From positions 3,038,001-3,102,000 of the forward strand of contig NZ_AP018439.1 of the NCBI RefSeq assembly GCF_009937955.1: 64,000 nucleotides of DNA. The letters run 5' to 3'. Below the pieces are notes generated by a model that searched no databases, was not told the DNA's origin, and saw nothing but the letters and a program-made list of their open reading frames with translations. This document shows, in pieces, positions 55,277 through 64,000 of the stretch. How positions within the stretch are numbered: the stretch's first letter is position 1; each line of letters begins with the position of its first letter. The translations under genes were made by a program, and so were the position numbers. The stretch is from Undibacterium sp. KW1. GTDB taxonomy: Bacteria > Pseudomonadota > Gammaproteobacteria > Burkholderiales > Burkholderiaceae_D.

Positions 55277-55936
55277 TCAGGCATTTTCACGCAACCATTC
55301 ATGCAACTGCGCCACATCTTTTGCCGAAAACAGAGGCTGCATGTTTTTCAGGGCCAATACGTCGTGAGCACCATATTCAACAGCGATCGCGGCAGCACCG
55401 GCATTGTTGGCCATCTGCAAGTCGTGGGTGGTGTCACCTATCATGACAGTGCGGCGCATATCCTGCCCCAGTTCGCGCGTCAATTCCTGCAACATGGCGG
55501 GATGCGGTTTGGAAAATGTCTCATCGGAACAACGGGTTGCATCAAATATTGAGGTCAGTTTGGCGGTGTGCAAAGCGCGGCTCAGGCCAACCCTGCTGGC
55601 ACCGGTTGCCACCGCAAGGAAATAACCTTCCTGCGCTAATTCAGCCAGCATTTCCCTGACGCCTTTAAATAAAGGCAATTCGTGATCTCTGGTCAGAAAA
55701 TGGTGACGGAACCGCTCTATCACTCTTGGATACAGTTTGGGATCTATGCCCGGCATGGCGACCTGTATTGCTTCAGGCAAGGCCAATCCAATGACATACG
55801 ATGCAATATCTTCTTTTGGAACAGGCAAACCAAGGTCTTTCGCTGCGGACTGCATACACTTGACGATGGCAGCGGTGCTGTCCATCAAGGTTCCGTCCCA
55901 GTCAAATACAATTAAATCGAATTGCTTTTTTGCCAT
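55277..55936 (-). CDS. HAD-IA family hydrolase (phosphoglycolate-phosphatase-like)
   Basis: A 219-residue HAD phosphatase. Motif I is FDWDGTLMDSTAA (nucleophile Asp and acid/base Asp), the cap is alpha-helical, motif II is AVATGASRVGL, motif III Lys is in ETFSKPHPAML and motif IV is MIGDTTHDLQMANNAG. The family includes Gph and pyrophosphatases; the substrate is not decidable. It lies 101 bp after rluC. A strong hairpin sits 12 bp before the start codon. Confidence 0.9.
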   Translation of the reverse strand: MAKKQFDLIVFDWDGTLMDSTAAIVKCMQSAAKDLGLPVPKEDIASYVIGLALPEAIQVAMPGIDPKLYPRVIERFRHHFLTRDHELPLFKGVREMLAELAQEGYFLAVATGASRVGLSRALHTAKLTSIFDATRCSDETFSKPHPAMLQELTRELGQDMRRTVMIGDTTHDLQMANNAGAAAIAVEYGAHDVLALKNMQPLFSAKDVAQLHEWLRENA

Positions 55937-55948
55937 ATATTCAATAAA

Positions 55949-55970
55949 CGCGCATGCATCAGCATGCGCG
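55949..55970 (-). terminator. GC-rich hairpin between rluC and the HAD gene
   Basis: CGCGCATGC (55949-55957) pairs with GCATGCGCG (55962-55970) across ATCA, 9 bp. On the minus strand it is followed by GTTTATTG, so it could be a weak terminator, or it could limit ribosome access to the HAD start 12 bp away. Confidence 0.5.
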
Positions 55971-56037
55971 ACATGTTTCTCATCAATAACGGCATCATAC
56001 CATTACTAAACCATTAAGACTTTTCCTGACAAGGCTA

Positions 56038-57045
56038 CTAAGCCAGGCTTTTCAGAAAATCTTCACATTCTTTGGGCAAGCCTGCGTTCACCGTCACGGT
56101 CTTGCCGGTTTCGGGATGAACAAAGCTGATCTGATGGGCATGCAGGAACATGCGTTTCAGAGCACCACGCCCTTCACCAGTCTTTAGCAAAGCACGATTC
56201 AGTGCAAAGTCACCATATTTATCGTCGCCGGCAATAGCAAAACCACTGGCTGACAAATGAACGCGAATTTGATGGGTGCGCCCGGTTTTCAGTTCGGCTT
56301 CGAGCAAGGCAAAATCGCGATATTTTTTTTGCAAAGTAAATACCGTATGCGAAGCCATACCATCGGCCTGCACCCGCACGCGGCGCTCACCTTCGGCTGT
56401 TGTGTATTTATGCAAAGCCAGCTTGACATGCTGGCGGGCATTCTTCCAGTCACCATGCACCAGGGTCAGGTAACGCTTGTCAGTAACACCGTCACGCATT
56501 TGCTCATGCAAATTTGTTAATGCGCTGCGTTTTTTTGCCAGCAAGAGTATGCCCGAGGTTTCCCTGTCCAGTCTGTGCACCAGCTCAAGAAACTTAGCAT
56601 CCGGCCTTGATGCGCGCAATTGTTCAATCACGCCATAACTGACACCAGAGCCACCGTGTACTGCCACTCCTGCCGGTTTATTAATAATCAATAAATAATT
56701 ATCTTCAAAGAGGATAGGGAATTCGTGTTTGGGAACGACCTGCTCGCTGACCTCTGCCATACGGATTGGCGGCACCCGGACCACATCCCCCTCCACCAAA
56801 CGGTATAACTGGTCTATGCGCCCCTTGTTGACACGCACTTCACCAGAGCGCAAAACCCGGTAAACGTGACTTTTTGGTACGCCTTTACAGATGCGCAGCA
56901 AGAAATTATCGATGCGCTGCCCAGCCTCTTCTTCCGAGATCGTGAGCATCTGAACTTTGGGTTGGGAGGCCGAAGGCTGCTGAGGGGAAGGCTTTTCCAT
57001 CTGAATTTGATGTGCTCCCCTATTATTTGTCGCTAAGTCCTTCAT
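56038..57045 (-). CDS. rluC: 23S rRNA pseudouridine(955/2504/2580) synthase RluC
   Basis: A 335-residue enzyme. An N-terminal extension of 35 residues precedes the S4 domain (QRIDNFLLRICKGVPKSHVYRVLRSGEVRVNKGR). The catalytic domain includes DNYLLIINKPAGVAVHGGSG and ELVHRLDRETSGILLLAKKRSAL with the catalytic Asp, followed by TLVHGDW and LKTGRTHQIRVHLSASGF. RluC lies divergently from rne, a conserved arrangement in proteobacteria. The ATG at 57045 is the first in frame. Confidence 0.95.
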   Translation of the reverse strand: MKDLATNNRGAHQIQMEKPSPQQPSASQPKVQMLTISEEEAGQRIDNFLLRICKGVPKSHVYRVLRSGEVRVNKGRIDQLYRLVEGDVVRVPPIRMAEVSEQVVPKHEFPILFEDNYLLIINKPAGVAVHGGSGVSYGVIEQLRASRPDAKFLELVHRLDRETSGILLLAKKRSALTNLHEQMRDGVTDKRYLTLVHGDWKNARQHVKLALHKYTTAEGERRVRVQADGMASHTVFTLQKKYRDFALLEAELKTGRTHQIRVHLSASGFAIAGDDKYGDFALNRALLKTGEGRGALKRMFLHAHQISFVHPETGKTVTVNAGLPKECEDFLKSLA

Positions 57046-57685
57046 TTTGAATATATAATCATTTTCGCTTCAGCATTTAACGCTGTAAGCAGTGTAAGAG
57101 GAATAAACGCCTATTTTACACAGGGGCATGTCCATAAGCCTCGCCTGTTTGCAAATTTGATGGAAAAGATGTGTATGCAGCGTCATTTACAGGTCAAGGT
57201 AACCGCCAATTGTTGTTATCGGGCTTAGATAAGTGAAGTTGGATCAGAGAGTTTGAATTGTAAGGATATTAGTCTGGCAAGAGGCGCTGGTTTACATATT
57301 AAATCAGTGAGCTTGCCAGTTGATGATTGAGGTAATAGGGTCGATTCCGCCAGACACAACACAATAAGATGGTCTGGCACCAAAGTTGCTCATCGCCTGG
57401 CGTTGCACTTGCTTGTTCACCAATAAGCAGGTCAGACAACGCGGGGGACATGTGCACTCGAACTTGATTTATCTTGATTATCCGCGCCCAACGCAAAACA
57501 GATGGCCATATTGCCATAACATCAGTTCTACTTGGCTTTTCATGGCCATATAGACTCCGCCCTGTTTTGTCTCAGGCATTTCCCTCCCCCTCAAACACTC
57601 CGCTCCCGCGTACATCCCGTATCAGTACAGTTGCCCCTTCAATGGATGGCAACACAAGATGACCACCAGGTCACGGAGTAAAAAC
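57046..57685. other. rluC-rne divergent region with a long rne leader
   Basis: About 640 bp without a credible gene. It must hold the promoters of rluC and rne. A long 5' leader is expected for rne because E. coli RNase E autoregulates through its leader; I see no certain structure. A TATAAT occurs at 57054-57059 but without a matching -35. Confidence 0.5.
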
Positions 57686-60595
57686 ATGAAACGTATGCTG
57701 TTCAATGCGACGCAGCAAGAAGAGTTGCGCGTTGCCATTGTCAATGGGCAAAAGCTCATTGACATAGATATCGAAACTGCCGGCCGCGAACTGCGCAAAT
57801 CGAATATCTACAAAGGCGTGATCACTCGTATCGAGCCTTCCCTTGAAGCCTGTTTCGTCAACTACGGCGAAGAACGTCACGGTTTCCTCCCCTTCAAAGA
57901 AGTCGCCCGCACCTACTTTAAAGAAGGTGTAGACGTACGCAATGCTTCCATTAAAGAAGCACTGCGCGAAGGCCAGGAAATCATGGTCCAGGTCGAAAAA
58001 GAAGAACGTGGCAACAAGGGTGCAGCCCTGACCTCGTTCATTTCCCTGGCAGGCCGCTACCTGGTTTTGATGCCTAACAACCCGCGTGGTGGTGGTGTTT
58101 CCCGTCGCGTCGAAGGTGAAGACCGTCAGGAATTGCGCGAAACCATGGACAAACTGGACTTGCCTGGCGGCATGTCTGTGATTGCCCGCACTGCAGGCAT
58201 AGGCCGCAATGTCGATGAATTGCAATGGGACTTGAATTACCTGATGCAACTCTGGCGTGCCATTGAAGGCGCTGGCAAATCTTCCCCGGGTGCGTTCCTG
58301 ATTTATCAGGAATCTTCGCTGGTGATCCGCGCGATCCGCGACTATTTCCAGCCTGATATTGGTGAAATCCTCATCGATACCGATGAAATTTACGAACAGG
58401 CCCAGCAATTCATGAGTCACGTGATGCCCGACATGGTGCATCGCGTTAAACGTTACAGCGATGATGTGCCGCTGTTCTCACGTTTCCAGATCGAACACCA
58501 GATCGAAACTGCCTATTCCCGTACCGTACCACTGCCATCTGGCGGCGCGATCGTAATCGATCACACTGAAGCTTTGGTGTCGGTTGACGTTAACTCGGCA
58601 CGATCCACCCGTGGTGGCGATATCGAAACGACGGCTTTCAATACCAACCTGGAAGCCGCTGAAGAAGTAGCCCGTCAATTGCGCCTGCGTGACCTGGGTG
58701 GTTTGATCGTGATCGATTTTATCGACATGGAAAACGCCAAGAACCAGCGCGAAGTTGAAACCCGCCTCAAAGATGCCCTGCGCTATGACCGCGCACGTGT
58801 GCAAATGGGCAAAATTTCCCGCTTTGGCCTGATGGAATTGTCACGCCAGCGCCTGCGCCCTTCCCTGTCCGAAGGCAGCCATGTGACTTGCCCACGTTGC
58901 AACGGCACTGGCCATATCCGCGACACCGAGTCTTCTGCCCTGCAAGTCCTGCGCATTATCCAGGAAGAGGCCATGAAGGAAAACTCAGCAGCAATCCATG
59001 TCCAGGTACCTGTCGATGTTGCTGCTTTCCTGCTAAATGAAAAACGTGGCGAGATCCTGAAGATAGAAACGCGCCACCGCGTTACGGTCATCCTGATCCC
59101 CAACAAGCATCTGGAAACCCCACATTACAAGCTGGATCGCCTGAAAACAGATGATCCACGCCTCGAAGACCACCACGCCAGCTACGCCATGGCTGAGCAG
59201 GCCGATACCGACATTGGCTACAGCAAACGTCAGAAAGAAGACGTCAAGCCACGTCAGGAAGCCGTCGTCAAGAGCATTACGCCTGAAACTGCACCTATCG
59301 TTGAACGCAAGGAAGTTGCCCCAGTGGTCGTTGCACCAGTTGCAGCCCCAGCAGAACCTGGCTTCTTCGGCAAGTTGTTTGGTTTCCTGTTTGGTAAATC
59401 TGAGCCAGCCAAGGTAGAAACACCAAAACCAGCAGAAGAAAAAACCGCCGAACGTGACCGCAATGGCCGCGGCCCGCGCAATGGAAATAGTAACAGCCAG
59501 CGTAACCGCAACCGCCGCAACCGTGACCGTGATGAGCGCGAAGACCGCCCGGCAAAGGCTGAGAAGCCAGAGCAGGAAGCAGTCAAACCGGTAGCAGCGG
59601 AAAATCCACGCCCACCAAAAGCACCTAAGCCACCGCGTGAAGAGCGGGAATCGCAGGAAACTCGCCGCGAACGTCAGCAACGTCAACGCGACGAGCGCAA
59701 GGAAAACCAGGCTCAGGAAAGCAAGGAAGAACCTATCCACAAGCATGTAGATCCAGCACCAGTTGATGTCATGCCAGCAGCTCCACAGCTGGAAGCACTG
59801 GAATCTGGCGCAGAAAACGACAATAGCGAGCAAGGCGAAGAGCGTCGTCGCCGTCGCCGTCGTGGTGGCCGCAACCGCAACCGCCGCGACCGCGATGGTA
59901 ACGAGCAAGTCAATGAGCAAGGCGAATTGCCGATTGACGGCAGTGAAATAGTCGATGCCATTACAGGCAGCGATGTGGCTACAGTGAGCACAGTGGTCGC
60001 TCCCGAAGTTGCGACACCAGCAGCACCTGACAACGCGGCAAACCACGTTGCTGAAGTCAGCCAGCCTGCGACCTTTACTGAAGCAGTAAGCACAGCGGCA
60101 CCTGCTGTCGCAGTAACCGTAGCTGCTGCGGCACCACAGGAAGCCATCAGCACACCAGCAGTTGTTGCGGCTCCTGAAGCTCCTGTAATGGCTGCTCCAG
60201 CAGAAGCAAGCCCGGTGGTGGCTCCTGCAGTTGAGACTGCAACAACAGTCAGCACAACTGAACCAGTTCCAGTTACTGAGGCAATCGTCTCTGCTCCGGC
60301 AGAAGTTATTCCTCAAGCTTCTGCAGTTGAAGTAGCACCAGTTCAGGTAGTTACAGCGCCGGCAATCAGCACGCCAGCAGCAAAACCACAGGATGCGACC
60401 ATGCCTTTGGAATCCCTGCATAGCATGCTGAAAGACGCCGGATTGGTATTGGCCAGCACCGACCCAGTGAAACTGCAGGCCGCCAAAGCGGAAGCAGAAA
60501 AAATGGTGGCACCGGTACGCGTTCCCCGCGAGCGCAAACCATTGCCAGTTGTTGCTGATGAGCCATTGGTGATGGTGGAAACACGTCGCTCTTGA
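57686..60595 (+). CDS. rne: Ribonuclease E
   Basis: The endonuclease that initiates mRNA decay and processes rRNA/tRNA. The start at 57686 ([21 protein letters not shown]) has GGAG eight bases upstream; the open frame extends to 57659. The catalytic half (about 1-500) includes the S1 domain ([34 protein letters not shown]), 5' sensor and RNase H-like parts, DNase I-like acidic site ([45 protein letters not shown]) and the Zn-link [12 protein letters not shown]. The C-terminal 450 residues are unstructured with Arg-rich ([18 protein letters not shown]) and Ala/Pro/Val-rich stretches, as in beta-proteobacterial RNase E. A terminator follows. Confidence 0.97.
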   Translation: MKRMLFNATQQEELRVAIVNGQKLIDIDIETAGRELRKSNIYKGVITRIEPSLEACFVNYGEERHGFLPFKEVARTYFKEGVDVRNASIKEALREGQEIMVQVEKEERGNKGAALTSFISLAGRYLVLMPNNPRGGGVSRRVEGEDRQELRETMDKLDLPGGMSVIARTAGIGRNVDELQWDLNYLMQLWRAIEGAGKSSPGAFLIYQESSLVIRAIRDYFQPDIGEILIDTDEIYEQAQQFMSHVMPDMVHRVKRYSDDVPLFSRFQIEHQIETAYSRTVPLPSGGAIVIDHTEALVSVDVNSARSTRGGDIETTAFNTNLEAAEEVARQLRLRDLGGLIVIDFIDMENAKNQREVETRLKDALRYDRARVQMGKISRFGLMELSRQRLRPSLSEGSHVTCPRCNGTGHIRDTESSALQVLRIIQEEAMKENSAAIHVQVPVDVAAFLLNEKRGEILKIETRHRVTVILIPNKHLETPHYKLDRLKTDDPRLEDHHASYAMAEQADTDIGYSKRQKEDVKPRQEAVVKSITPETAPIVERKEVAPVVVAPVAAPAEPGFFGKLFGFLFGKSEPAKVETPKPAEEKTAERDRNGRGPRNGNSNSQRNRNRRNRDRDEREDRPAKAEKPEQEAVKPVAAENPRPPKAPKPPREERESQETRRERQQRQRDERKENQAQESKEEPIHKHVDPAPVDVMPAAPQLEALESGAENDNSEQGEERRRRRRRGGRNRNRRDRDGNEQVNEQGELPIDGSEIVDAITGSDVATVSTVVAPEVATPAAPDNAANHVAEVSQPATFTEAVSTAAPAVAVTVAAAAPQEAISTPAVVAAPEAPVMAAPAEASPVVAPAVETATTVSTTEPVPVTEAIVSAPAEVIPQASAVEVAPVQVVTAPAISTPAAKPQDATMPLESLHSMLKDAGLVLASTDPVKLQAAKAEAEKMVAPVRVPRERKPLPVVADEPLVMVETRRS

Positions 60596-60639
60596 TGTGA
60601 GCATATGCCCCCCCGGACAGTCTTCTGCACGGGCTCAAG

Positions 60640-60675
60640 AAAAAACCGGCTTTCTTTCTGATTGCCGGTTTTTTT
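60640..60675 (+). terminator. Terminator after rne
   Basis: AAAAACCGGC (60641-60650) pairs with GCCGGTTTTT (60664-60673) and runs into more T, a typical intrinsic terminator 45 bp after the rne stop. Confidence 0.9.
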
Positions 60676-60753
60676 GTGTGCATCAACATATAAACAGCGG
60701 TCCACTGGCAACATATTTATCAGTTAATCAGTGAAATATAGAAAGCATAAACT

Positions 60754-62061
60754 TTGCCTGCTCATGAAGTCGCCCTGAAAACTGCATTCCTGTACTGGCT
60801 CAAGCTGGGATTCATCAGTTTTGGCGGACCAGCGGGGCAAATTGCACTGATGCATGCAGAACTTGTGGAAAAGCGTCGCTGGATATCCGAAGCACGTTTT
60901 TTACATGCCTTGAATTACTGCATGCTCCTGCCTGGGCCTGAGGCGACGCAACTTGCCATCTACATAGGCTGGCTCATGCACAAGACCAAGGGTGGCATTA
61001 TGGCTGGCCTGCTATTTGTCTTGCCCGGACTTCTGATATTAACCCTGCTGTCCTGGATATACATGGCTGCTGGTGACAATACTGCAGTTCAAGCAATCAT
61101 GAGCGGCATCAAACCTGCGGTAGTCGCGATTGTTCTGGCTGCGGCCTGGCGCATCGCGCAACGCACCCTGAAGAGCAGCGTATTGGTTGCGGTCGCGATG
61201 GCCGCCTTTGCTGCAATCGCCTGGTTACATCTCCCCTTCCCTCTCGTGATCATAGCGGCTGCATGTACCGGCCTGATATTTCGCAAACACTGCAATCCCG
61301 TAAAATCAACCTCTGATCACACCACACATCCGCATCTGCCTGCCATCATTGATGACGACACACCTACACCCGTGCACGCACGCTTTTCCTGGTTAAAGCT
61401 GCTCATCACATTGAGCCTGGGGATATTGCTTACTGTCGCAGTATGGTTGTTGCTGGCATTCAGTTTTGGCCTGCCTCACCCCTTGACTGATATGGCCAGT
61501 TTTTTTACCAAGGCTGCCATGTTCAGTTTTGGCGGTGCCTATGCGGTACTACCGTACATGGTGCAGGCAGCAGTTGAGCAATATCATTGGTTGAACACAG
61601 CACAAATGATGGATGGCCTGGCCCTGGGTGAGACCACACCCGGCCCCTTGATCATGATCGTGGCTTTTGTCGGTTTTATTGGCGGCTGGAACCATGTTTT
61701 CCTGGAACCCGGGCATCAATTGCTGGCAGCCTGCCTGGGGGCCAGCATAGCCTGCTTTTTCACTTTTCTGCCTTCTTTTATTTTCATCCTGGCAGGCGGC
61801 CCATTGGTTGAATCCAGCAGGAATAATTTACACTTGAATGCGCCCCTGAATGCCATTTCAGCAGCAGTAGTTGGCGTCATAGCCAGCCTGGCCTGGTTAT
61901 TTGCCAGCCATGTCTTTTTCAAAGATGCGGCAACCCTGAATATACAAGCCATCATACTCACTACCCTTGCCAGTATTGCAGTTTTCAAATTCAAGCTATC
62001 AACTGTCAAACTGCTGGCGGCCTGTTCCTGCGCGGGATATATCTTGTTTTTGTTGGCTTAA
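60754..62061 (+). CDS. chrA: Chromate efflux transporter ChrA (CHR family)
   Basis: A two-domain CHR transporter that exports chromate. The 435-residue protein has repeated halves: LKLGFISFGGPAGQIALMHAELV and LNYCMLLPGPEATQLAIYIGW in the first, and AAMFSFGGAYAVLPYMVQAAVEQYHWL with GLALGETTPGPLIMIVAFVGFIGGW in the second. About ten TM helices are seen. The only available start is a TTG at 60754, as a stop codon lies immediately upstream and the nearest ATG is out of frame. No regulatory chrB-like gene is adjacent. Confidence 0.88.
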   Translation: MPAHEVALKTAFLYWLKLGFISFGGPAGQIALMHAELVEKRRWISEARFLHALNYCMLLPGPEATQLAIYIGWLMHKTKGGIMAGLLFVLPGLLILTLLSWIYMAAGDNTAVQAIMSGIKPAVVAIVLAAAWRIAQRTLKSSVLVAVAMAAFAAIAWLHLPFPLVIIAAACTGLIFRKHCNPVKSTSDHTTHPHLPAIIDDDTPTPVHARFSWLKLLITLSLGILLTVAVWLLLAFSFGLPHPLTDMASFFTKAAMFSFGGAYAVLPYMVQAAVEQYHWLNTAQMMDGLALGETTPGPLIMIVAFVGFIGGWNHVFLEPGHQLLAACLGASIACFFTFLPSFIFILAGGPLVESSRNNLHLNAPLNAISAAVVGVIASLAWLFASHVFFKDAATLNIQAIILTTLASIAVFKFKLSTVKLLAACSCAGYILFLLA

Positions 62062-62145
62062 ATTTAATAAAATTCCGCACGGTCACATGAGATTCCAAGT
62101 CGTGCTATTGTTCTTTATTAAGTACAAAATTTACCTGCGCCAGCC

Positions 62146-63273
62146 ATGACGGAAAAATTTATTCCGCTATCAGAACTAACACGCTTCCGCCCTGCATTGT
62201 CTGTTCCAGAAGTATTAACAACACCCGATGGTCAATTGCAGGATGCCTTGTCACGCCCCTTGCATGATCTGCGTATTTCCGTTACAGACCGCTGCAATTT
62301 CCGCTGTGTTTACTGCATGCCCAAAGAGGTCTTTGATAAAGACTACCAATATCTGCCGCATAAATCCCTGCTGAGTTTTGAAGAAATTACCCGTGTCGCC
62401 AGCATATTTGCTGCACACGGCGTCAGGAAAATACGCCTGACCGGTGGCGAGCCCTTATTACGCAAACATCTGGAACGCCTCATAGAAATGCTGGCCAGGC
62501 TACGCACTGTCGATGGCAAGCCGCTTGATCTGACACTGACAACCAATGGCTCATTGCTGGCACGCAAGGCACAAAGCTTGAAAGATGCCGGTCTGACGCG
62601 GGTGACCGTGTCACTGGACGCATTGGACAATGCCATTTTCCAGCGCATGAACGATGTCGATTTTTCCGTCGATGAAGTACTGGAAGGCATAGCCGCAGCA
62701 GAAGCCGCTGGCCTGGGACCTGTGAAGGTCAATATGGTCGTCAAGGCAGGCTTGAATGACCATGAAATCGTGCCCATGGCCCGCTATTTCAGGGACACGC
62801 CACATATCCTCAGGTTCATAGAATATATGGACGTAGGAGCATCCAACGGCTGGAAACTCGATGAAGTCATCCCTTCCTCGCAAGTCGCGCAACGCATACA
62901 GGATGCCGGTATGCCCCTGCTTGCCCTGGATGCCAACTATACAGGTGAAACAGCCACACGCTGGCGTCATGCGAAAAGTCAGGATGGTCAGGGGGAACTG
63001 GGATTCATTTCCAGCGTAACCGGGGCTTTTTGCCGCGACTGCAGCAGGGCCAGGCTCTCAACTGAAGGCAAGCTTTACACCTGCCTGTTTGCCAGCCACG
63101 GACATGATTTGCGCACCCTGTTGCGCGATCCTCAGCAACTCCCGGACCTGGCAATTGCGAATGTCATCGCCCATATCTGGCAACAACGCACTGATCGCTA
63201 CTCCGAATTGCGCAGCCAGAATACTGCTGGCCAACAACGAAAGAAGATAGAAATGTCTTACATAGGCGGCTGA
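62146..63273 (+). CDS. moaA: GTP 3',8-cyclase MoaA
   Basis: A radical-SAM enzyme that starts molybdenum cofactor synthesis by cyclising GTP. The 375-residue protein has an N-terminal extension of about 40 residues before the first cluster site ([20 protein letters not shown]-x3-C-x2-C). [21 protein letters not shown] and LTTNGSLL follow. The second cluster site is [23 protein letters not shown]. It ends in the essential Gly-Gly (YIGG). It is the first gene of moaA-mobA-moeA. Confidence 0.97.
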   Translation: MTEKFIPLSELTRFRPALSVPEVLTTPDGQLQDALSRPLHDLRISVTDRCNFRCVYCMPKEVFDKDYQYLPHKSLLSFEEITRVASIFAAHGVRKIRLTGGEPLLRKHLERLIEMLARLRTVDGKPLDLTLTTNGSLLARKAQSLKDAGLTRVTVSLDALDNAIFQRMNDVDFSVDEVLEGIAAAEAAGLGPVKVNMVVKAGLNDHEIVPMARYFRDTPHILRFIEYMDVGASNGWKLDEVIPSSQVAQRIQDAGMPLLALDANYTGETATRWRHAKSQDGQGELGFISSVTGAFCRDCSRARLSTEGKLYTCLFASHGHDLRTLLRDPQQLPDLAIANVIAHIWQQRTDRYSELRSQNTAGQQRKKIEMSYIGG

Positions 63274-63316
63274 TAACAGTATCATAAGTACTTTAGATTT
63301 CAGTAAGTCGATTTTC

Positions 63317-63940
63317 GTGTCAAATTCTAGCCTCCCCCTGGACAGAAAACTCATCACCGGCCTGGTACTGGCAGGTGGCCGCGGCACGCGCATGGGTGAA
63401 ATAGATAAAGGCTTGCAATGCCTGCACGACAAACCCATGGCCGCGCATGTCACTCAAAGACTGACCGCACAAACGGCAACGGTCATCATCAGTGCCAACC
63501 AGAATCCTGACACCTATAAGGAGTTTGGCTTTCCAGTCCATGCTGATCATATGCAAGGTTTTGCCGGCCCGCTGGCGGGAATACAGACTGGCCTGCTACA
63601 TTGCACTACACCCTATTTGCTTTGCGTGCCCTGCGATTCGCCATTTTTGCCAACCGATCTGGCTGAACGCCTGTCGTCTGCATTGCTACAACACAATGCA
63701 GACCTCGCCGTAGCCACGACTTTGGAAAACCGCGACGGTATTCAGCAAAAACAAATTCATCCTGTTTTTGCACTCATGAAAACCACTGTACTGCCCAGAT
63801 TGACAGCGTATCTTGAGAATGGCGGACGCAAAATGCAGGCCTGGCATGCCTGCCTGCAAATAAGCGAAGTCTTGTTTGAAGACAAGGCAGCATTCAAGAA
63901 TATCAATACACTGGAAGAATTAAGGGAACTTGAAAACTGA
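63317..63940 (+). CDS. mobA: Molybdenum cofactor guanylyltransferase MobA
   Basis: This enzyme attaches GMP to molybdopterin to form MGD. The 207-residue protein uses a GTG start at 63317. The nucleotide loop is LAGGRGTRMGEIDKGLQ, followed by KPMAAHVTQRL, DHMQGFAGPLAGIQTGL and VPCDSPFLPTDL, all family signatures. It lies 43 bp after moaA; the next gene starts 1 bp after its stop. Confidence 0.94.
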   Translation: MSNSSLPLDRKLITGLVLAGGRGTRMGEIDKGLQCLHDKPMAAHVTQRLTAQTATVIISANQNPDTYKEFGFPVHADHMQGFAGPLAGIQTGLLHCTTPYLLCVPCDSPFLPTDLAERLSSALLQHNADLAVATTLENRDGIQQKQIHPVFALMKTTVLPRLTAYLENGGRKMQAWHACLQISEVLFEDKAAFKNINTLEELRELEN

Positions 63941-63941
63941 T

Positions 63942-64000
63942 ATGAATACCGCCCCAGGCTCCGCCAGCACGCTGCAAGACACCACCGGATACATGTCTGA
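63942..64000 (+). CDS. moeA: Probable molybdopterin molybdotransferase MoeA (5' end only)
   Basis: An ATG one base after the mobA stop opens a frame (MNTAPGSASTLQDTTGYMS) that runs off the window. The sequence alone is too short for family assignment. The gene is inferred from the conserved moaA-mobA-moeA order of related Burkholderiales. Confidence 0.45.
   Translation, partial: MNTAPGSASTLQDTTGYMS

Noticed and set aside
57299..57517. 72-codon minus-strand frame upstream of rne
   Set aside because: No family resemblance or good start context; more likely part of the rne leader region.
62062..62145. Possible Moco riboswitch before moaA
   Set aside because: The gap is only 84 bp and I see no convincing conserved stem arrangement.
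1..64000. CRISPR array, insertion sequence, prophage, tRNA or rRNA genes
   Set aside because: No regularly spaced repeats, transposase, integrase, phage structural gene or tRNA-like cloverleaf was recognised anywhere in the window.

Overview
The window looks like a chromosomal segment of a flagellated betaproteobacterium, most likely of the family Oxalobacteraceae (Undibacterium / Janthinobacterium / Herbaspirillum relatives). This is inferred from gene content and order (flhDC with motAB-che, phaC-phaB-phaR, RluD-PgeF, SelO-MsrB-YciB-BolA, accA-tilS-dnaQ, moaA-mobA-moeA), from protein wording typical of that group, and from a base composition of roughly 50% G+C. I see no rRNA, tRNA, insertion sequence, prophage or CRISPR array. 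Almost everything is ordinary core genome, densely packed, with many clear intrinsic terminators.

Layout. 1-4.1 kb: end of a cystathionine beta-lyase gene, a secreted alpha/beta hydrolase, a secreted protein of unknown function and rimO. 4.2-7.6 kb: polyhydroxyalkanoate genes phaR, phaB, phaC. 7.7-12 kb: a small membrane protein, pgeF-rluD, bamD, yaaA and a PIN-domain protein. 12.3-14.9 kb: cheZ plus a CheA-type kinase. 15-18.7 kb: selO, msrB, yciB, bolA and a periplasmic parvulin. 18.7-26.8 kb: a periplasmic solute-binding protein, purL, a GT39-type membrane glycosyltransferase and an EAL-like/HDOD protein. 27.3-39.8 kb (minus strand): the flagellar master regulator and chemotaxis block, read as flhD-flhC-methyltransferase-motA-motB-CheZ-like-cheY-cheA-cheW-MCP-cheR-cheD-cheB-cheY. 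40.3-43.4 kb: dnaQ, tilS, accA. 43.9-48.3 kb (plus strand): a TPR protein, an L,D-transpeptidase, two cyclophilins and lpxH. 48.3-50.8 kb: a LolD/YbbA-type ATPase divergent from tesA-mnmH. 50.8-53.4 kb: ccoS and a split ccoI. 53.9-57.0 kb: sppA, a Rieske protein, a HAD phosphatase, rluC. 57.7-60.6 kb: rne. 60.7-64 kb: chrA, moaA, mobA and the first codons of a probable moeA.

How the genes work together. The 27-40 kb block should give a complete chemosensory pathway: receptor, CheW/CheA, two CheY, CheR/CheB/CheD adaptation and the MotAB stator, under the FlhDC regulator. A textbook CheZ lies 22 kb away beside a second CheA. A 182-residue protein inside the block keeps the CheZ-like D-x-x-x-Q pair and may be another helical phosphatase. 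Upstream of flhD are two sigma-28-like promoter elements, one nearly perfect, which would make the master operon responsive to FliA.

The most interesting items are: the tandem FliA-type promoters before flhDC; CcoI split into a separate N-terminal metal-binding ORF and a P-type ATPase in another frame; the CheZ-like protein; the neighbouring TPR and L,D-transpeptidase proteins that both seem to end in an NTF2-like domain; a membrane-anchored methyltransferase with a TTG start between flhC and motA; and an unexplained 310-bp stretch between sppA and a strong terminator. I did not find a convincing wholly new multi-gene system.
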